DNA of 64,000 bases from Allobosea sp. WAO (GCF_001509835.1 NZ_JXTJ01000007.1:372001-436000), one strand, 5' to 3'; shown: positions 16,216 through 24,974, numbered from the stretch's first letter. Notes: a model not told the origin generated them from the letters alone. Numbers and translations: made by a program.

Positions 16216-16731
16216 ATGTTGATTGCGATGACCGCCTCGCGGCTTGTTCTCATCGCCGCCATCGCGGCCGGCGTGCCCGCCTTCTCCCCGGCAATGGCGC
16301 AGACGCGCTCGGTGCCGGCCCCCTCTCCGGCAGCTGCGGAGAACCACCAGGAGTCGGTGATCGTCACCGTCGATCACGCCAAGGTGGTGCGTTTGCCCGA
16401 GAAGGCGCAGACGGTGATCGTCGGCAATCCCGCGATCGCCGACGTCGCGATCCAGCGCAATGGCGTGATGGTGGTCACCGGCAAGAGCTTCGGCGTGACC
16501 AATCTGATCGCGCTCGACGCCAGCGGCACGCTGCTCGCGGAGTCGTCCGTACGGGTGCGCGCCGCGACCGATTCGGTGCTGACCGTGCAGCGCGGCCTGG
16601 AGCGCGAGAGCTATTCGTGCACGCCGGTCTGCCAGCCCGCGGCACAGCTCGGTGACGTCAAGCGCTTCTTCGACGAGGTCGGCGGCCAGAACAGGGCGCG
16701 TAACGCCGCTGCAACGGACGAGAAGCGCTAA
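16216..16731 (+). CDS. stand-alone pilus-assembly N-domain protein
   Basis: 171-aa exported protein. A signal peptide (MLIAM...AMAQ, cleavage near residue 29) is followed by the domain found at the N terminus of CpaC-type secretins (about 48-125: VDHAKVVRLPEKAQTVIVGNPAIADVAI, then GVMVVTGKSFGVTNLIALD). No secretin barrel follows; the tail contains a Cys pair (SCTPVC). Related stand-alone proteins accompany many rhizobial cpa loci, but their job is not well defined; an accessory or chaperone role for the secretin is inferred from domain and position. ATG at 16216 could be replaced by one four codons later. Confidence 0.82.
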   Translation: MLIAMTASRLVLIAAIAAGVPAFSPAMAQTRSVPAPSPAAAENHQESVIVTVDHAKVVRLPEKAQTVIVGNPAIADVAIQRNGVMVVTGKSFGVTNLIALDASGTLLAESSVRVRAATDSVLTVQRGLERESYSCTPVCQPAAQLGDVKRFFDEVGGQNRARNAAATDEKR

Positions 16732-16802
16732 ATTTCGCAGCGACATCTGCCGGCCTGTGCCGGCCGGCCATGCCGTTCTTCAGCGCAAGCCTGTTCAAAA
16801 TG

Positions 16803-16830
16803 CTCATGCTCGCCGACCGGCGAGCATGAG
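16803..16830. terminator. bidirectional hairpin between convergent genes
   Basis: Perfect 12-bp stem CTCATGCTCGCC / GGCGAGCATGAG with a 4-nt loop, between the pilus N-domain gene and the convergent phosphohexomutase gene. There is no long T run on either side. The ATGCTCGCC/GGCGAGCAT core also occurs in the intergenic repeats at 30252 and 42593. Confidence 0.5.
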
Positions 16831-16868
16831 ATGTTCGTCAAGGTCATGAGCCGGCGCCGTGGCCCGGC

Positions 16869-18368
16869 TCAGATCGTCTGGTTGTAGGCGCCGACTTCCG
16901 GGTTCTCGCGCAGTACGCCGTCGATCGCCTTGAACATCTCGCGCATCCGCGCTTCCGAGACCGGGCTCTCGCAGACCACGACCAGTTCCGGCTTGTTCGA
17001 GGAGGCGCGGATCAGGCCCCAGGTGCCGTCCTCGTTGACGACGCGCACGCCGTTGACGGTGATGACGTCGGCGATCTTTTGCCCGGCGATCTTCTCGCCC
17101 GCCGCCTGCATTGCCTGGATGCGCTGGGTGATCTTGTCGCTGACGCCGTACTTGATCTCGTCCGCGCATTTCGCCGCCATGGTCGGCGTGCCCCAGGTCT
17201 TCGGCACGGCGGCATAGAGCTCGGCCATCGACTTATCCGGGTTGCGATCAAGCATGTCGATCACCGCGATGGCGGTGACGACGCCGTCGTCATAGCCGCG
17301 ACCGACCGGCGCGTTGAAGAAGAAGTGTCCGGACTTCTCGAAACCGGCGAGCGCGTTGAGGTCACGAACCCGGCGCTTGATGTAAGAGTGGCCGGTCTTC
17401 CAGTAATCGGTCTTGACGCCGAGCTTCTGCAGTTCCGGATCGGTCGAGAACAGGCCGGTCGACTTGACGTCGACGACGAACTGCGCGCCCGGGTTGAGCC
17501 TGCCGAGGTCGCGGGCCAGCATCACGCCGATCTTGTCGGCGAAGATCTCCTCGCCATGGTTGTCGACGACGCCGCAGCGGTCCCCGTCACCGTCGAAGCC
17601 GAGCGCGACATCGGCGCCGTGCTGCTTCACGGCGTCGGCCATGGCGTGCAGCATCTTCATGTCTTCGGGGTTTGGATTGTAGCGCGGGAAGGTGTGGTCG
17701 AGCTCGGCATCCATCCGGATGACCTCGCAGCCGAGCGCCTCCAGGATCTGCGGCGCGAAGGCGCCGGCCGTACCGTTGCCGCAGGCGGCGATGACCTTGA
17801 GCTTGCGCTTGATCTTCGGACGGTTGGTCAGGTCGGCGATGTAGCGCGCCGGGAAATCCGGCACGAACTGATAGGAGCCACCGCCCGGCAGGTCGAAGTC
17901 GCCGGCAAGCACGATGTCGCGGAGCTGCCCCATCTCGTCGGGACCGAAGGTGACCGGACGCTGGGCGCCCATCTTGATGCCGGTCCAGCCATTATCGTTG
18001 TGCGAGGCGGTGACCATCGCGACGCAGGGTACGTCGAGCTCGAACTGAGCGAAATAGGCCATCGGCGACATTGCGAGGCCGATATCGTGGACCTTGCAGC
18101 CGGCGGCCATCAGGCCGGTGACCAGCGCCATCTTGATCGAGGAAGAATAGCTGCGGAAATCATGCGCCGTGACGATCTCGGGCTTGACGCCCATGCGCCG
18201 GATCAGCGTGCCGAGCCCCATGCCGACGGCCTGGACGCCCATCAGGTTGAGCTCTTTCCCGAAGAACCAGCGCGCATCGTATTCGCGGAAGCCGGTCGGC
18301 TTCACCATCGGCAGCGATTCATACTCGAAGGTGTTGGGGAAGAGCTCGGGCAGGGGCTTCGGAAACAT
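16869..18368 (-). CDS. phosphomannomutase/phosphoglucomutase
   Basis: Alpha-D-phosphohexomutase interconverting hexose 6- and 1-phosphates for surface polysaccharide precursors. The 499-aa product shows the phosphoserine loop VTASHND with Ser122, the Mg-binding loop FDGDGDR (258-264), the sugar-specificity loop EKSGH (about 354) and the C-terminal phosphate-binding RASSNKPEL (about 458). The loop has Asp where most relatives have Pro (TASHNP). The frame is open to 18494, but the ATG at 18368 gives the usual family N terminus (MFPKPLPEL...MVKPTGFREYD); the ATG at 18380 is an alternative and neither has a strong Shine-Dalgarno sequence. Confidence 0.9.
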   Translation of the reverse strand: MFPKPLPELFPNTFEYESLPMVKPTGFREYDARWFFGKELNLMGVQAVGMGLGTLIRRMGVKPEIVTAHDFRSYSSSIKMALVTGLMAAGCKVHDIGLAMSPMAYFAQFELDVPCVAMVTASHNDNGWTGIKMGAQRPVTFGPDEMGQLRDIVLAGDFDLPGGGSYQFVPDFPARYIADLTNRPKIKRKLKVIAACGNGTAGAFAPQILEALGCEVIRMDAELDHTFPRYNPNPEDMKMLHAMADAVKQHGADVALGFDGDGDRCGVVDNHGEEIFADKIGVMLARDLGRLNPGAQFVVDVKSTGLFSTDPELQKLGVKTDYWKTGHSYIKRRVRDLNALAGFEKSGHFFFNAPVGRGYDDGVVTAIAVIDMLDRNPDKSMAELYAAVPKTWGTPTMAAKCADEIKYGVSDKITQRIQAMQAAGEKIAGQKIADVITVNGVRVVNEDGTWGLIRASSNKPELVVVCESPVSEARMREMFKAIDGVLRENPEVGAYNQTI

Positions 18369-18527
18369 CGGGCCATCCATTTGCGAGGAGAGCGGGCAGG
18401 GAACCAATACCCGCAGGAAACGTGCAGAGCGCAAAGGCCACAGGCTACATGAATGCAGCCTGAGCATGACAGGGCCAGGACGCAAGGCCGGCATAGCCCA
18501 TCGGAATGACGGTGGAAACGGCAGGCC

Positions 18528-19052
18528 TCAACCGCGCAGAACCATCCTTCCGCCCTGGACCTCATAGCCCGAGAGCTTGCGCAGGAAGGAGGTGCCGAGC
18601 AGGCTCACGCCGAGCGCGCCCGCGGGCAGCACGACAGCGTCGACGTCGCGGACGAGAATATCGCCGAGCCGGATCTCGCGAAGGCGTATCCGGGCACCCC
18701 TGACCACGCCATTGGCGGTGCCGAGCGGGTAATTATAGGCCGAGCGGTCCGGCCTGACGCCCAGCGCCCGCGCATCGGAATCGGTCAGCGCGACGATGGT
18801 CGCGCCGGTATCGACCATCATCCTGACCCGATAATTGTCGATCGAAGGGTGGACGATGTAGTGGCCGCGGTAGTCGGCGCTGATCGTCAGGGAACGACGC
18901 TCGCCCAGGCTCCTGGCCGGCGGCTCCGGGCGGGCAATAGGCAGCGCCCGCGCGTCCTTGGTCTCCGAGGCGAGATTGTTCGCGTGGTTCAGTGCCAACA
19001 GGCCGGTGATGCCGGCTATGCCCAGAGACCAGAAGATCGGCCGCGGCGCCAT
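18528..19052 (-). CDS. membrane-anchored retropepsin-like aspartic protease
   Basis: 174-aa protein with one N-terminal membrane anchor (about 7-22) and a retroviral-type aspartyl protease domain with the catalytic VDTGATIVALT (Asp81-Thr82-Gly83) and the second half LLGTSFLRKL near the C terminus. It fits the single-lobed bacterial family (TIGR02281 type), which must dimerise; substrates are unknown. The ATG at 19052 is favoured by AAGGA six bases upstream, although the frame is open to 19190. It stands alone between the phosphohexomutase and ribokinase genes. Confidence 0.82.
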   Translation of the reverse strand: MAPRPIFWSLGIAGITGLLALNHANNLASETKDARALPIARPEPPARSLGERRSLTISADYRGHYIVHPSIDNYRVRMMVDTGATIVALTDSDARALGVRPDRSAYNYPLGTANGVVRGARIRLREIRLGDILVRDVDAVVLPAGALGVSLLGTSFLRKLSGYEVQGGRMVLRG

Positions 19053-19193
19053 CCGCCATCCTTTCGCGCGTTTCCGCCGCGAGATAGCCGCGGAGAGTGC
19101 TGACGAACGATGAATCGGAAGCCGAACCGGCCGAGATTCGCCCGCGCGGCGTCCCGGCAGACTTAACGCCTGCTCAAGCCGATCGCGCAAAAT

Positions 19194-20102
19194 CTACAGG
19201 AAGCTCTGCCCGACCAGCGCCTCGATCGCTTCGCGACGCGGCACGCTCGGCTGCGCGCCGGCGACCGTGCAGGCGAGCGAGCCGGCCGCGAGGCCACGCT
19301 GCAGCGCGCCCGAGAAGCCGAAGCCGGCCTGCAGCGCCGCGGCGAAGGCGCCGACGAAGCTGTCTCCGGCGGCGACGGTATCCACAACAGCGACCCTAGG
19401 CGCCGCGAGCCGGCGGCGTACCCCGCCATGCCAGCCGACGGCCCCCTCGGCGCCGAGCGTGACGATGCAGGCGATGCCGCGCTCGGCATCGAGCCGCTGC
19501 GCGATCGCGTCGGGCTCGGTTTCCGCCCAGCCGAGGCCCTGCGCCAGCAGCATGGCCTCGTGCTCGTTGGCGATCAGGATATCGGTCAGCCCGAGCAGCT
19601 CCGGAGCCGGCACGCCGGCCGGGGCGAGATTGAGGATCACCCGGCCGCCGGCCCTGCGCATGGCCTGCGCGGCGCGAAGGCATTCCGGCTCCGGCACCTC
19701 GCGCTGTAGCAGCAGCAAATCGCCGTCGCCGAGGCCCATCGCCGCGACCGCATCGGCGCTGGCAGCGGCATTCGCTCCCGCGGCGACGACGATCTGGTTC
19801 TGGCCTTTTGCATCGACGGCAATGAAGGCGGCGCCGGTCGGCGCCGCAACGCGGGCAAGGTGGGTCAGATCGACGCCATCGGCGGCGAGCAACTCCACGG
19901 CGAGCTCGGCGAAGGCATCGCGCCCGACCGCGCCGACGAGCACAACCGGCGCCCCGGCGCGGCGCGCCGCCAGCGCCTGGTTGGCGCCCTTGCCACCGGG
20001 ATGGAGGGCATAACCCGGGCCAAGCACGGTCTCGCCGGCGCCGGGAAGCCGCTCGACCGGCGTCACCAGATCGAGATTGAGCGATCCGAAGACGACGATC
20101 AC
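19194..20102 (-). CDS. rbsK: PfkB-family ribokinase
   Basis: Sugar kinase of the PfkB family, annotated as ribokinase (ATP + ribose to ribose-5-phosphate). The 302-aa product has the N-terminal sugar-binding GSLNLDLV, the HPGGKGANQA loop (about 34-43) and the anion-hole/catalytic region DTVAAGDSFVGAF with Asp247 as base. The usual DTTGAGD has become DTVAAGD, a mild change at the anion hole. GTG start overlaps the dgoK stop (GTGA), so it is co-translated with a KDGal kinase; its real sugar might therefore differ from ribose. Confidence 0.82.
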   Translation of the reverse strand: MIVVFGSLNLDLVTPVERLPGAGETVLGPGYALHPGGKGANQALAARRAGAPVVLVGAVGRDAFAELAVELLAADGVDLTHLARVAAPTGAAFIAVDAKGQNQIVVAAGANAAASADAVAAMGLGDGDLLLLQREVPEPECLRAAQAMRRAGGRVILNLAPAGVPAPELLGLTDILIANEHEAMLLAQGLGWAETEPDAIAQRLDAERGIACIVTLGAEGAVGWHGGVRRRLAAPRVAVVDTVAAGDSFVGAFAAALQAGFGFSGALQRGLAAGSLACTVAGAQPSVPRREAIEALVGQSFL

Positions 20103-20995
20103 GCCGGGAGATCCGCAGCGAGACGCGCCACGCCGGCGACGAAGGCGGCCTCGGGCGTGACGAGATCATGGTCGAGACCGGCCGCCGCGAGCGCCCGGCC
20201 ATAGCTCTGGGCAAGGACGCCGTCGGCGACGAGGTGCAGGTTCTCGAGCCCGCCGAACATGGCGCGCGCTGCCGCGATCTCCTGCGCGACCAGCAGCGAG
20301 GAGAGATAGGGGCCGACCGCGCCGCCGCTCATCCGCCCGGCCAGCACTTCGGAGCGGGCGGCGAAGGCGGCATTGAGAAGTCCGCCCGGCCGCGCGGCAG
20401 CAGCAATACCGCGACGCGCGCCTTCGGCGGCATCCTCACCGGCCGGCTCTTCCGCCAGACGCGACAGGATGGAATGCTCGCGCAGGAGGCCGTAGACCTC
20501 GCCGGTCATGAAGCTGGCGAAACGGGTGATGCGGCCGCCCTCGACCTGGGCCCATTTCGAATGCGTTCCCGGCAGGCAGGCGATGCCGTCGCCGAGACCG
20601 AGCCCAACCACCAGCGTCTCCTCGCCGCGCATCACGTCGAAGGCGCCTTCGTCGCAGGACATGCCGGGCACGATCGTCGCGGCCGTGCCGTCATCGAGCG
20701 TGACGCGCAGGCCGGCAGCGGCGATCTCGGCCGGACTCGCCGGGCAGGCGACATAAGGCGCCTCGATCCAGCCATTGCGGCTGCCGACCATGCCGGCGAG
20801 CAGGATGGCGGCCTCCGGATTGGCCCGGCGCAGATCCCCGGCGATCGCCTCGAAGGCGGCGGGGAAGCCGCCGGCCGGAACCGACTGAATGCCGCGATCG
20901 GCGCTGCGCTTGTCCAGCACCGTGCCGTCCTCGCCGATCAGGAAGGCGCGGGCGCGGGTGGTGCCCCAGTCGAGCGCGATCAGGGGAGAAGGCAT
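20099..20995 (-). CDS. dgoK: 2-dehydro-3-deoxygalactonokinase
   Basis: ATP-dependent phosphorylation of 2-keto-3-deoxy-galactonate in the De Ley-Doudoroff galactose pathway. The 298-aa product has the DgoK pattern: LDWGTTRARAFL near the N terminus, AGMVGSRNGW, CLPGTHSKWAQV and SFMTGEVYGLL. The ATG at 20995 was chosen because GGAG lies six bases upstream and the upstream extension is not family-like. It overlaps the ribokinase start by four bases. No dgoA aldolase or galactonate dehydratase is in the window, so the pathway must be completed elsewhere or the substrate differs. Confidence 0.88.
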   Translation of the reverse strand: MPSPLIALDWGTTRARAFLIGEDGTVLDKRSADRGIQSVPAGGFPAAFEAIAGDLRRANPEAAILLAGMVGSRNGWIEAPYVACPASPAEIAAAGLRVTLDDGTAATIVPGMSCDEGAFDVMRGEETLVVGLGLGDGIACLPGTHSKWAQVEGGRITRFASFMTGEVYGLLREHSILSRLAEEPAGEDAAEGARRGIAAAARPGGLLNAAFAARSEVLAGRMSGGAVGPYLSSLLVAQEIAAARAMFGGLENLHLVADGVLAQSYGRALAAAGLDHDLVTPEAAFVAGVARLAADLPA

Positions 20996-21188
20996 GGCAG
21001 GCTCCGGCTGGGCAGAACGGCGGCCGGGAACATTTCGTCTTTCCGGGGCGTCGCACAGCGGCGAGCCCGGAACCCAGAGCCGCAGGTTAACGGGACGACG
21101 ACGCAACCCCGGCCGCGCCTTTCCGTCAAGCCCCGTGGTCATGGTTTCCGGGCTCAGGCCTGGCGGCCCGCCCCGGAAACACGGTGCC

Positions 21189-21770
21189 TCACACGTCGAA
21201 GAAGACCGTCTCGCCCTCGCCCTGCAGCCGGACGTCGAAGCGATAGACGCCATCGGCGCCGCGGCGCGCGATCAAGGTGGCGCGCCGCTCCTCCGGCACC
21301 AGGGCGAGCACAGGATCTGCGGTATTGCCGGGCTCGTCGTCGAAGTAGATCCGCGTCGCCAGCCGGATCAGCAGGCCGCGTGCGAAGACCGAGACGGTAA
21401 GGTGCGGCGCCTGCATCGCGCCATTGGGGCCCAGTAGGGCGCCCGGCCGGACGGTCTCGATGAAATAGGCGCCCTCGGCGCTGGTCTCGGCCCGGCCGAA
21501 GCCGGTGAAGCCGGCATTGCCGGCCGCGTTGAAGCGCCCCTCGGCATCGGCCTGCCAGGTCTCGAGCATGGCGTCGCCGACCGGCACGCCGTCGCCATCG
21601 TACACGACGCCCTCGATGCGGATGCGCTCGCCGGCGACGCCTTCGGGCGCGACCTGCTCGGTGGCGAGTTCCTTGCCGCCATAGGCGCGCGGCGTCAGGG
21701 CATAGGCGAAGAACGGCCCGATCGTCTGGGAGGGTGTCAGTTCGAGCGGAGCCTTGCGGTCAATGCTCAT
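21189..21770 (-). CDS. pcaG: protocatechuate 3,4-dioxygenase alpha subunit
   Basis: Non-catalytic-iron subunit of the intradiol dioxygenase that cleaves protocatechuate to 3-carboxy-cis,cis-muconate. The 193-aa product has the alpha-subunit N terminus LTPSQTIGPFFAYAL, the intradiol beta-sandwich core (GVVYDGDGVPVGDAMLETWQ) and the RGADGVYRFDVRLQGEGETVFFDV tail. It lacks the Tyr/His iron ligands, as expected for the alpha chain. The gene overlaps pcaH by 11 bases and is the last of the pcaIJHG run. Confidence 0.94.
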   Translation of the reverse strand: MSIDRKAPLELTPSQTIGPFFAYALTPRAYGGKELATEQVAPEGVAGERIRIEGVVYDGDGVPVGDAMLETWQADAEGRFNAAGNAGFTGFGRAETSAEGAYFIETVRPGALLGPNGAMQAPHLTVSVFARGLLIRLATRIYFDDEPGNTADPVLALVPEERRATLIARRGADGVYRFDVRLQGEGETVFFDV

Positions 21771-22470
21771 GCGGCTCCTCCGTCGGCGTCATCTCGCGGC
21801 CGCGCAGCACGATGTCGAACTGGTAGCCCAGCGCCCATTCCGGCTCGGTGGTCTGAAGGTCGAAGCGCGAGACCAGACGCTCGCGCGCTTTGGCGTCGGT
21901 GATCGACTGGAAGATCGGATCGAAAGGGAAGAGCGGATCGCCCGGGAAGTACATCTGGGTGATGACGCGCGACAGGAAGCTCGGCCCGAACAGCGAAAAA
22001 TGGATATGGGCCGGGCGCCAGGCATTGTGGTGGTTGCGCCAGGGATAGGCGCCGGGCTTGATCGTGACGAAGCGATAGCGCCCCTCGGCGTCGGTCAGGG
22101 CCCGGCCCGCGCCGGTAAAGTTCGGGTCGAGCGGCGCCGGATGCTGGTCCTTGACGTGGACATAGCGCCCGCCGGCATTGGCCTGCCAGATCTCGATCAG
22201 CGTATGCGGCACGGGCCGGCCATCCTCGTCGAGCACGCGGCCGCTGACGATGATGCGCTCGCCCAGCGGCTCGCCGGCATGCTGGCGGGTGAGATCGGAA
22301 TCGCCCTCGGCGACCGCGGCATGGCCGAAGACCGGGCCGCTGGTCTCCGACAGCGTGTGCGGCAGCAGGATCAGCGGCTGCGAGGGCGCCCGCTTCAGGG
22401 TGCTCCGGTATTCCGGCGAGTTGTTGAGCGGATGGGCTTGCAGCCCCGTGCGGGGAAAGATCAGGCTCAT
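21760..22470 (-). CDS. pcaH: protocatechuate 3,4-dioxygenase beta subunit
   Basis: Iron-carrying subunit of protocatechuate 3,4-dioxygenase. In the 236-aa product the four Fe(III) ligands are visible with the spacing known from Pseudomonas PcaH: Tyr103 (NAGGRY), Tyr142 (GAYPW), His155 and His157 (WRPAHIHFS). The N terminus carries the PcaH-type arm with LILLPHTLSETSGPVFG. The gene overlaps pcaJ by four bases and pcaG by 11, so the two subunits are translationally coupled. Confidence 0.96.
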   Translation of the reverse strand: MSLIFPRTGLQAHPLNNSPEYRSTLKRAPSQPLILLPHTLSETSGPVFGHAAVAEGDSDLTRQHAGEPLGERIIVSGRVLDEDGRPVPHTLIEIWQANAGGRYVHVKDQHPAPLDPNFTGAGRALTDAEGRYRFVTIKPGAYPWRNHHNAWRPAHIHFSLFGPSFLSRVITQMYFPGDPLFPFDPIFQSITDAKARERLVSRFDLQTTEPEWALGYQFDIVLRGREMTPTEEPHEH

Positions 22471-23237
22471 GCCGCCACTCCATGGGCCTGCCTGGTGCGC
22501 GCATGCAGGCCGCGCAGCACCTCGAGTTCCTGGTCGCTCGGCGCCGGAGTCTCCGTGAGATCGGCGGCGAAGCGCAAGGGCCAGCCGCAGCCAGCCTGAA
22601 CCTGCTCGCGGGTCACGCCGGGGTGAAGCGAGATCACGCTGAGCTCGGCGGTCTCCGGATCCGGCGCCATCACGCAGAGATCGGTGATCACCCGGGTCGG
22701 CCCCTTGGTCCTGAGGCCCAGCTTCTCGCGGTCACCCTTGCCGGTGCCATGACCGAAGGAGGTGATGAAGGGCAGCTTTTCGACGAAGGCGCGCGAACCC
22801 ATCGCCATGGTGATGAAGATCTGCCCGCAATTGCTGGCGATCTCCGGCGCGCCGCCGCCGCCCGGAAGCCGGACCTTGGGCGCGGCGTAATCGCCGACCA
22901 CGGTGGTGTTGAGATTGGCGAAGCGGTCGATCTGGGCGCCGCCGAGGAAGCCGATGGTGATGCGCCCGCCCTGCAGCCAGTAGCGGAACATCTCCGGCAC
23001 CGGCACGGTGGTCAGCGCGGTGTCGCAGAGCTCGCCATCGCCGATCGAGAGCGGCAGCACGGTAGGCCGCGTCGAGAGCGTGCCGGATTCGTAGATCAGA
23101 GTGATGCCGGGCGCATGGGTCAGCCGGGCGAGATTGCAGGCGGCCGAGGGCGCGCCGATGCCGACGAAGCAGATGTCGTCATTGGTCAGCAGCCGGGACG
23201 CCGCGATGGTCATCATCTCGGTTGGAGTATGGCTCAT
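22467..23237 (-). CDS. pcaJ: 3-oxoadipate CoA-transferase beta subunit
   Basis: Subunit B of the class I CoA-transferase that activates 3-oxoadipate with succinyl-CoA near the end of the beta-ketoadipate pathway. The 256-aa product contains the catalytic glutamate Glu50 in LIYESGTL and the GIGAPSAACNLA and GGAQID motifs. It starts five bases after pcaI and overlaps pcaH by ATGA. The same family includes CatJ and other oxoacid transferases; the pca context settles the assignment. Confidence 0.92.
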   Translation of the reverse strand: MSHTPTEMMTIAASRLLTNDDICFVGIGAPSAACNLARLTHAPGITLIYESGTLSTRPTVLPLSIGDGELCDTALTTVPVPEMFRYWLQGGRITIGFLGGAQIDRFANLNTTVVGDYAAPKVRLPGGGGAPEIASNCGQIFITMAMGSRAFVEKLPFITSFGHGTGKGDREKLGLRTKGPTRVITDLCVMAPDPETAELSVISLHPGVTREQVQAGCGWPLRFAADLTETPAPSDQELEVLRGLHARTRQAHGVAA

Positions 23238-23242
23238 GACGC

Positions 23243-24103
23243 TTACTCCGCCGCCTGACGCTGGGGCCTAGCGTATTGCGCGAACGCATCAGGACCCTTT
23301 TCCAGGACGTTCGCCTTGATCCATGACAAAAAGCTGTCGCGCTCGCGCGCGATCTTGTCCCAGCCGATGTAGAACTCGTTGGCGCGCTTGTAGTAGCCAT
23401 GCGCATAGGACGGGTAGGCGCCGCCCGGGACATGGGCGATGGCGGTGACAGCCCAGGACGGCAGGATCACCGCATTGGCATTGCGCGGCCCGAAATCCTC
23501 GACGATCTCCTCGACCGTGACCAGCGAGCGCTTGGCCGCCAGGACCGCCTCCTTCTGCACGCCGACAATGCCTTCGAGCAGGACATTGCCCTCGCGGTCG
23601 GCCCGCAGCGCGTGGATCACCGCCGCATCCGGCCGCAGCGCCGGCACGGTCGCCAGCACCTCGCCGGTATAGGGGCAGGTCACCGAGCGGATGTTCGGGT
23701 TGACCTTGGGCAGGTCGACGCCCTTGTAGCCGCGGAACACAGCGAAAGGCAGGTTGGCCGCGCCCGCCTCATAGGCGTTGGCCATGGCGGCGTGGCTGTG
23801 CTCCTCGATCTCGAGCCGGTGCGGCCAGCCGTTCTCGATCGCGTCGCGTAGACGGTGCAGCGAGCCGACGCCGGGATTTCCGCCCCAGGAGAAGATCAGC
23901 TTCTCGGCGCAACCCGTGCCGATCAGCTGGTCGTAGATCAGGTCCGGCGTCATCCGGATCAGCGTCAGCCGCTTGCGGCCCTGGCGAATCGCCTCATGGC
24001 CGGCGGCATGCGGGATCAGATGCGTGAAGCCCTCCATCGAGACCGAGTCGCCGTCGCGCAGCACCTCCTCGATCCCCTCCTGAAGGGAGACGAATTTCGC
24101 CAC
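23243..24103 (-). CDS. pcaI: 3-oxoadipate CoA-transferase alpha subunit
   Basis: Subunit A partner of PcaJ. The 286-aa product has the CoA-transferase alpha features: DGDSVSMEGFTHLIPHAA near the N terminus and FSWGGNPGVGSLHR in the middle. GTG at 24103 was chosen because GAGGAG lies 8-9 bases upstream; the frame is open to 24139, but that would run into the divergent operator region. It is the promoter-proximal gene of pcaIJHG and faces pcaR across 69 bp. pcaB, pcaC and pcaD are not in the window. Confidence 0.92.
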   Translation of the reverse strand: MAKFVSLQEGIEEVLRDGDSVSMEGFTHLIPHAAGHEAIRQGRKRLTLIRMTPDLIYDQLIGTGCAEKLIFSWGGNPGVGSLHRLRDAIENGWPHRLEIEEHSHAAMANAYEAGAANLPFAVFRGYKGVDLPKVNPNIRSVTCPYTGEVLATVPALRPDAAVIHALRADREGNVLLEGIVGVQKEAVLAAKRSLVTVEEIVEDFGPRNANAVILPSWAVTAIAHVPGGAYPSYAHGYYKRANEFYIGWDKIARERDSFLSWIKANVLEKGPDAFAQYARPQRQAAE

Positions 24104-24122
24104 CTTGACATCTCCTCGTAGT

Positions 24123-24158
24123 TTGTGCGTTAACCGCACAACGTTCTCATTTTCGAAC
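24123..24158. promoter_or_regulatory. two inverted repeats in the pcaI-pcaR intergenic region
   Basis: TTGTGCG-TTAAC-CGCACAA (24123-24141) has perfect 7-bp arms. Next to it GTTC-N8-GAAC (24143-24158) has the outer bases of the PcaR/PcaU-type operators known for IclR-family regulators. They lie between the divergent starts of pcaI and pcaR, so an operator for one or both promoters is likely. Which repeat the regulator binds cannot be told. Confidence 0.5.
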
Positions 24159-24172
24159 TTTACGGACAGGTC

Positions 24173-24961
24173 TTGGCAGGGTCAAGCAGCGAAGCGGGGC
24201 GCCCGCCGCCCTCGCCCGACCATATGGCCGCCCTTGAAAAGGGGCTGGCGGTGATCGAGTGCTTCGATGCCGGCCATGACCGGCTGACCATCGCCGAGGT
24301 CGCCCGCGCCACCGATCTCTCCCGCGCCGCTGCCCGCCGCTGCCTGCTGACGCTCACGAGCATCGGCTATGCCGAGTTCGACGGAAAGTTCTTCCGGTTG
24401 ACACCGCGCGTGCTGCGGCTCGGCTATGCCTGGCTGTCCTCGACGGCGCTACCGAAGCTCGTCCAGCCCTTCCTGGAGCGGCTTTCGGAAGAGACCCATG
24501 AATCCTCCTCGGCCAGCCTGCTCGACGGGCACGAGATCGTCTACATCGCCCGCTCGGCCCAGCGCCGGATCATGTCGGTGGGGCTCTCGGTCGGCTCGCG
24601 GCTGCCGGCCTTCTGCACCTCGATGGGCCGCGTGCTGCTGGCCGCGCTCGATCCGGAGGAGGCCCGCGCCCGGATCCTCGCCGGCAGACCGAGCCCGCTC
24701 ACCCCGAACACCGTCACCGAAATCGAGCCGCTGATGGCGAAGCTTGTCGAGGTCCGCGCCCAGGGCCATGCGATCGTCGATCAGGAGCTTGAGCTCGGAC
24801 TGGTCTCGCTCGCCATGCCGCTGGTCAATGGCCGCGGCCAGGTCGCCGCCGCCTTCAATCTTTCGGTCCAGTCCCAGCGCGTTGCGGGCGACGAGATCGA
24901 GACCAATCTGCTGCCACGCATGCGCGCCATGCAGAAGCTGCTGCAGCCCCTGATCGCCTGA
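24173..24961 (+). CDS. pcaR: IclR-family regulator of the pca genes (PcaR type)
   Basis: IclR-type regulator, expected to sense beta-ketoadipate-pathway intermediates and control the divergent pcaIJHG. The 262-aa product has an N-terminal winged helix (about 20-85; LEKGLAVIECF, the HTH IAEVARATDLSRAAARRCL) and a C-terminal effector domain (about 100-255; SASLLDGHEIVYIARS, FCTSMGRVLLAALD), matching the PcaR/PobR branch. The listed start is TTG at 24173; the ATG at 24224 is possible but lacks a ribosome site. It is followed after 13 bp by the aldose epimerase gene. Confidence 0.87.
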   Translation: MAGSSSEAGRPPPSPDHMAALEKGLAVIECFDAGHDRLTIAEVARATDLSRAAARRCLLTLTSIGYAEFDGKFFRLTPRVLRLGYAWLSSTALPKLVQPFLERLSEETHESSSASLLDGHEIVYIARSAQRRIMSVGLSVGSRLPAFCTSMGRVLLAALDPEEARARILAGRPSPLTPNTVTEIEPLMAKLVEVRAQGHAIVDQELELGLVSLAMPLVNGRGQVAAAFNLSVQSQRVAGDEIETNLLPRMRAMQKLLQPLIA

Positions 24962-24974
24962 ACGGAGCCACCTC

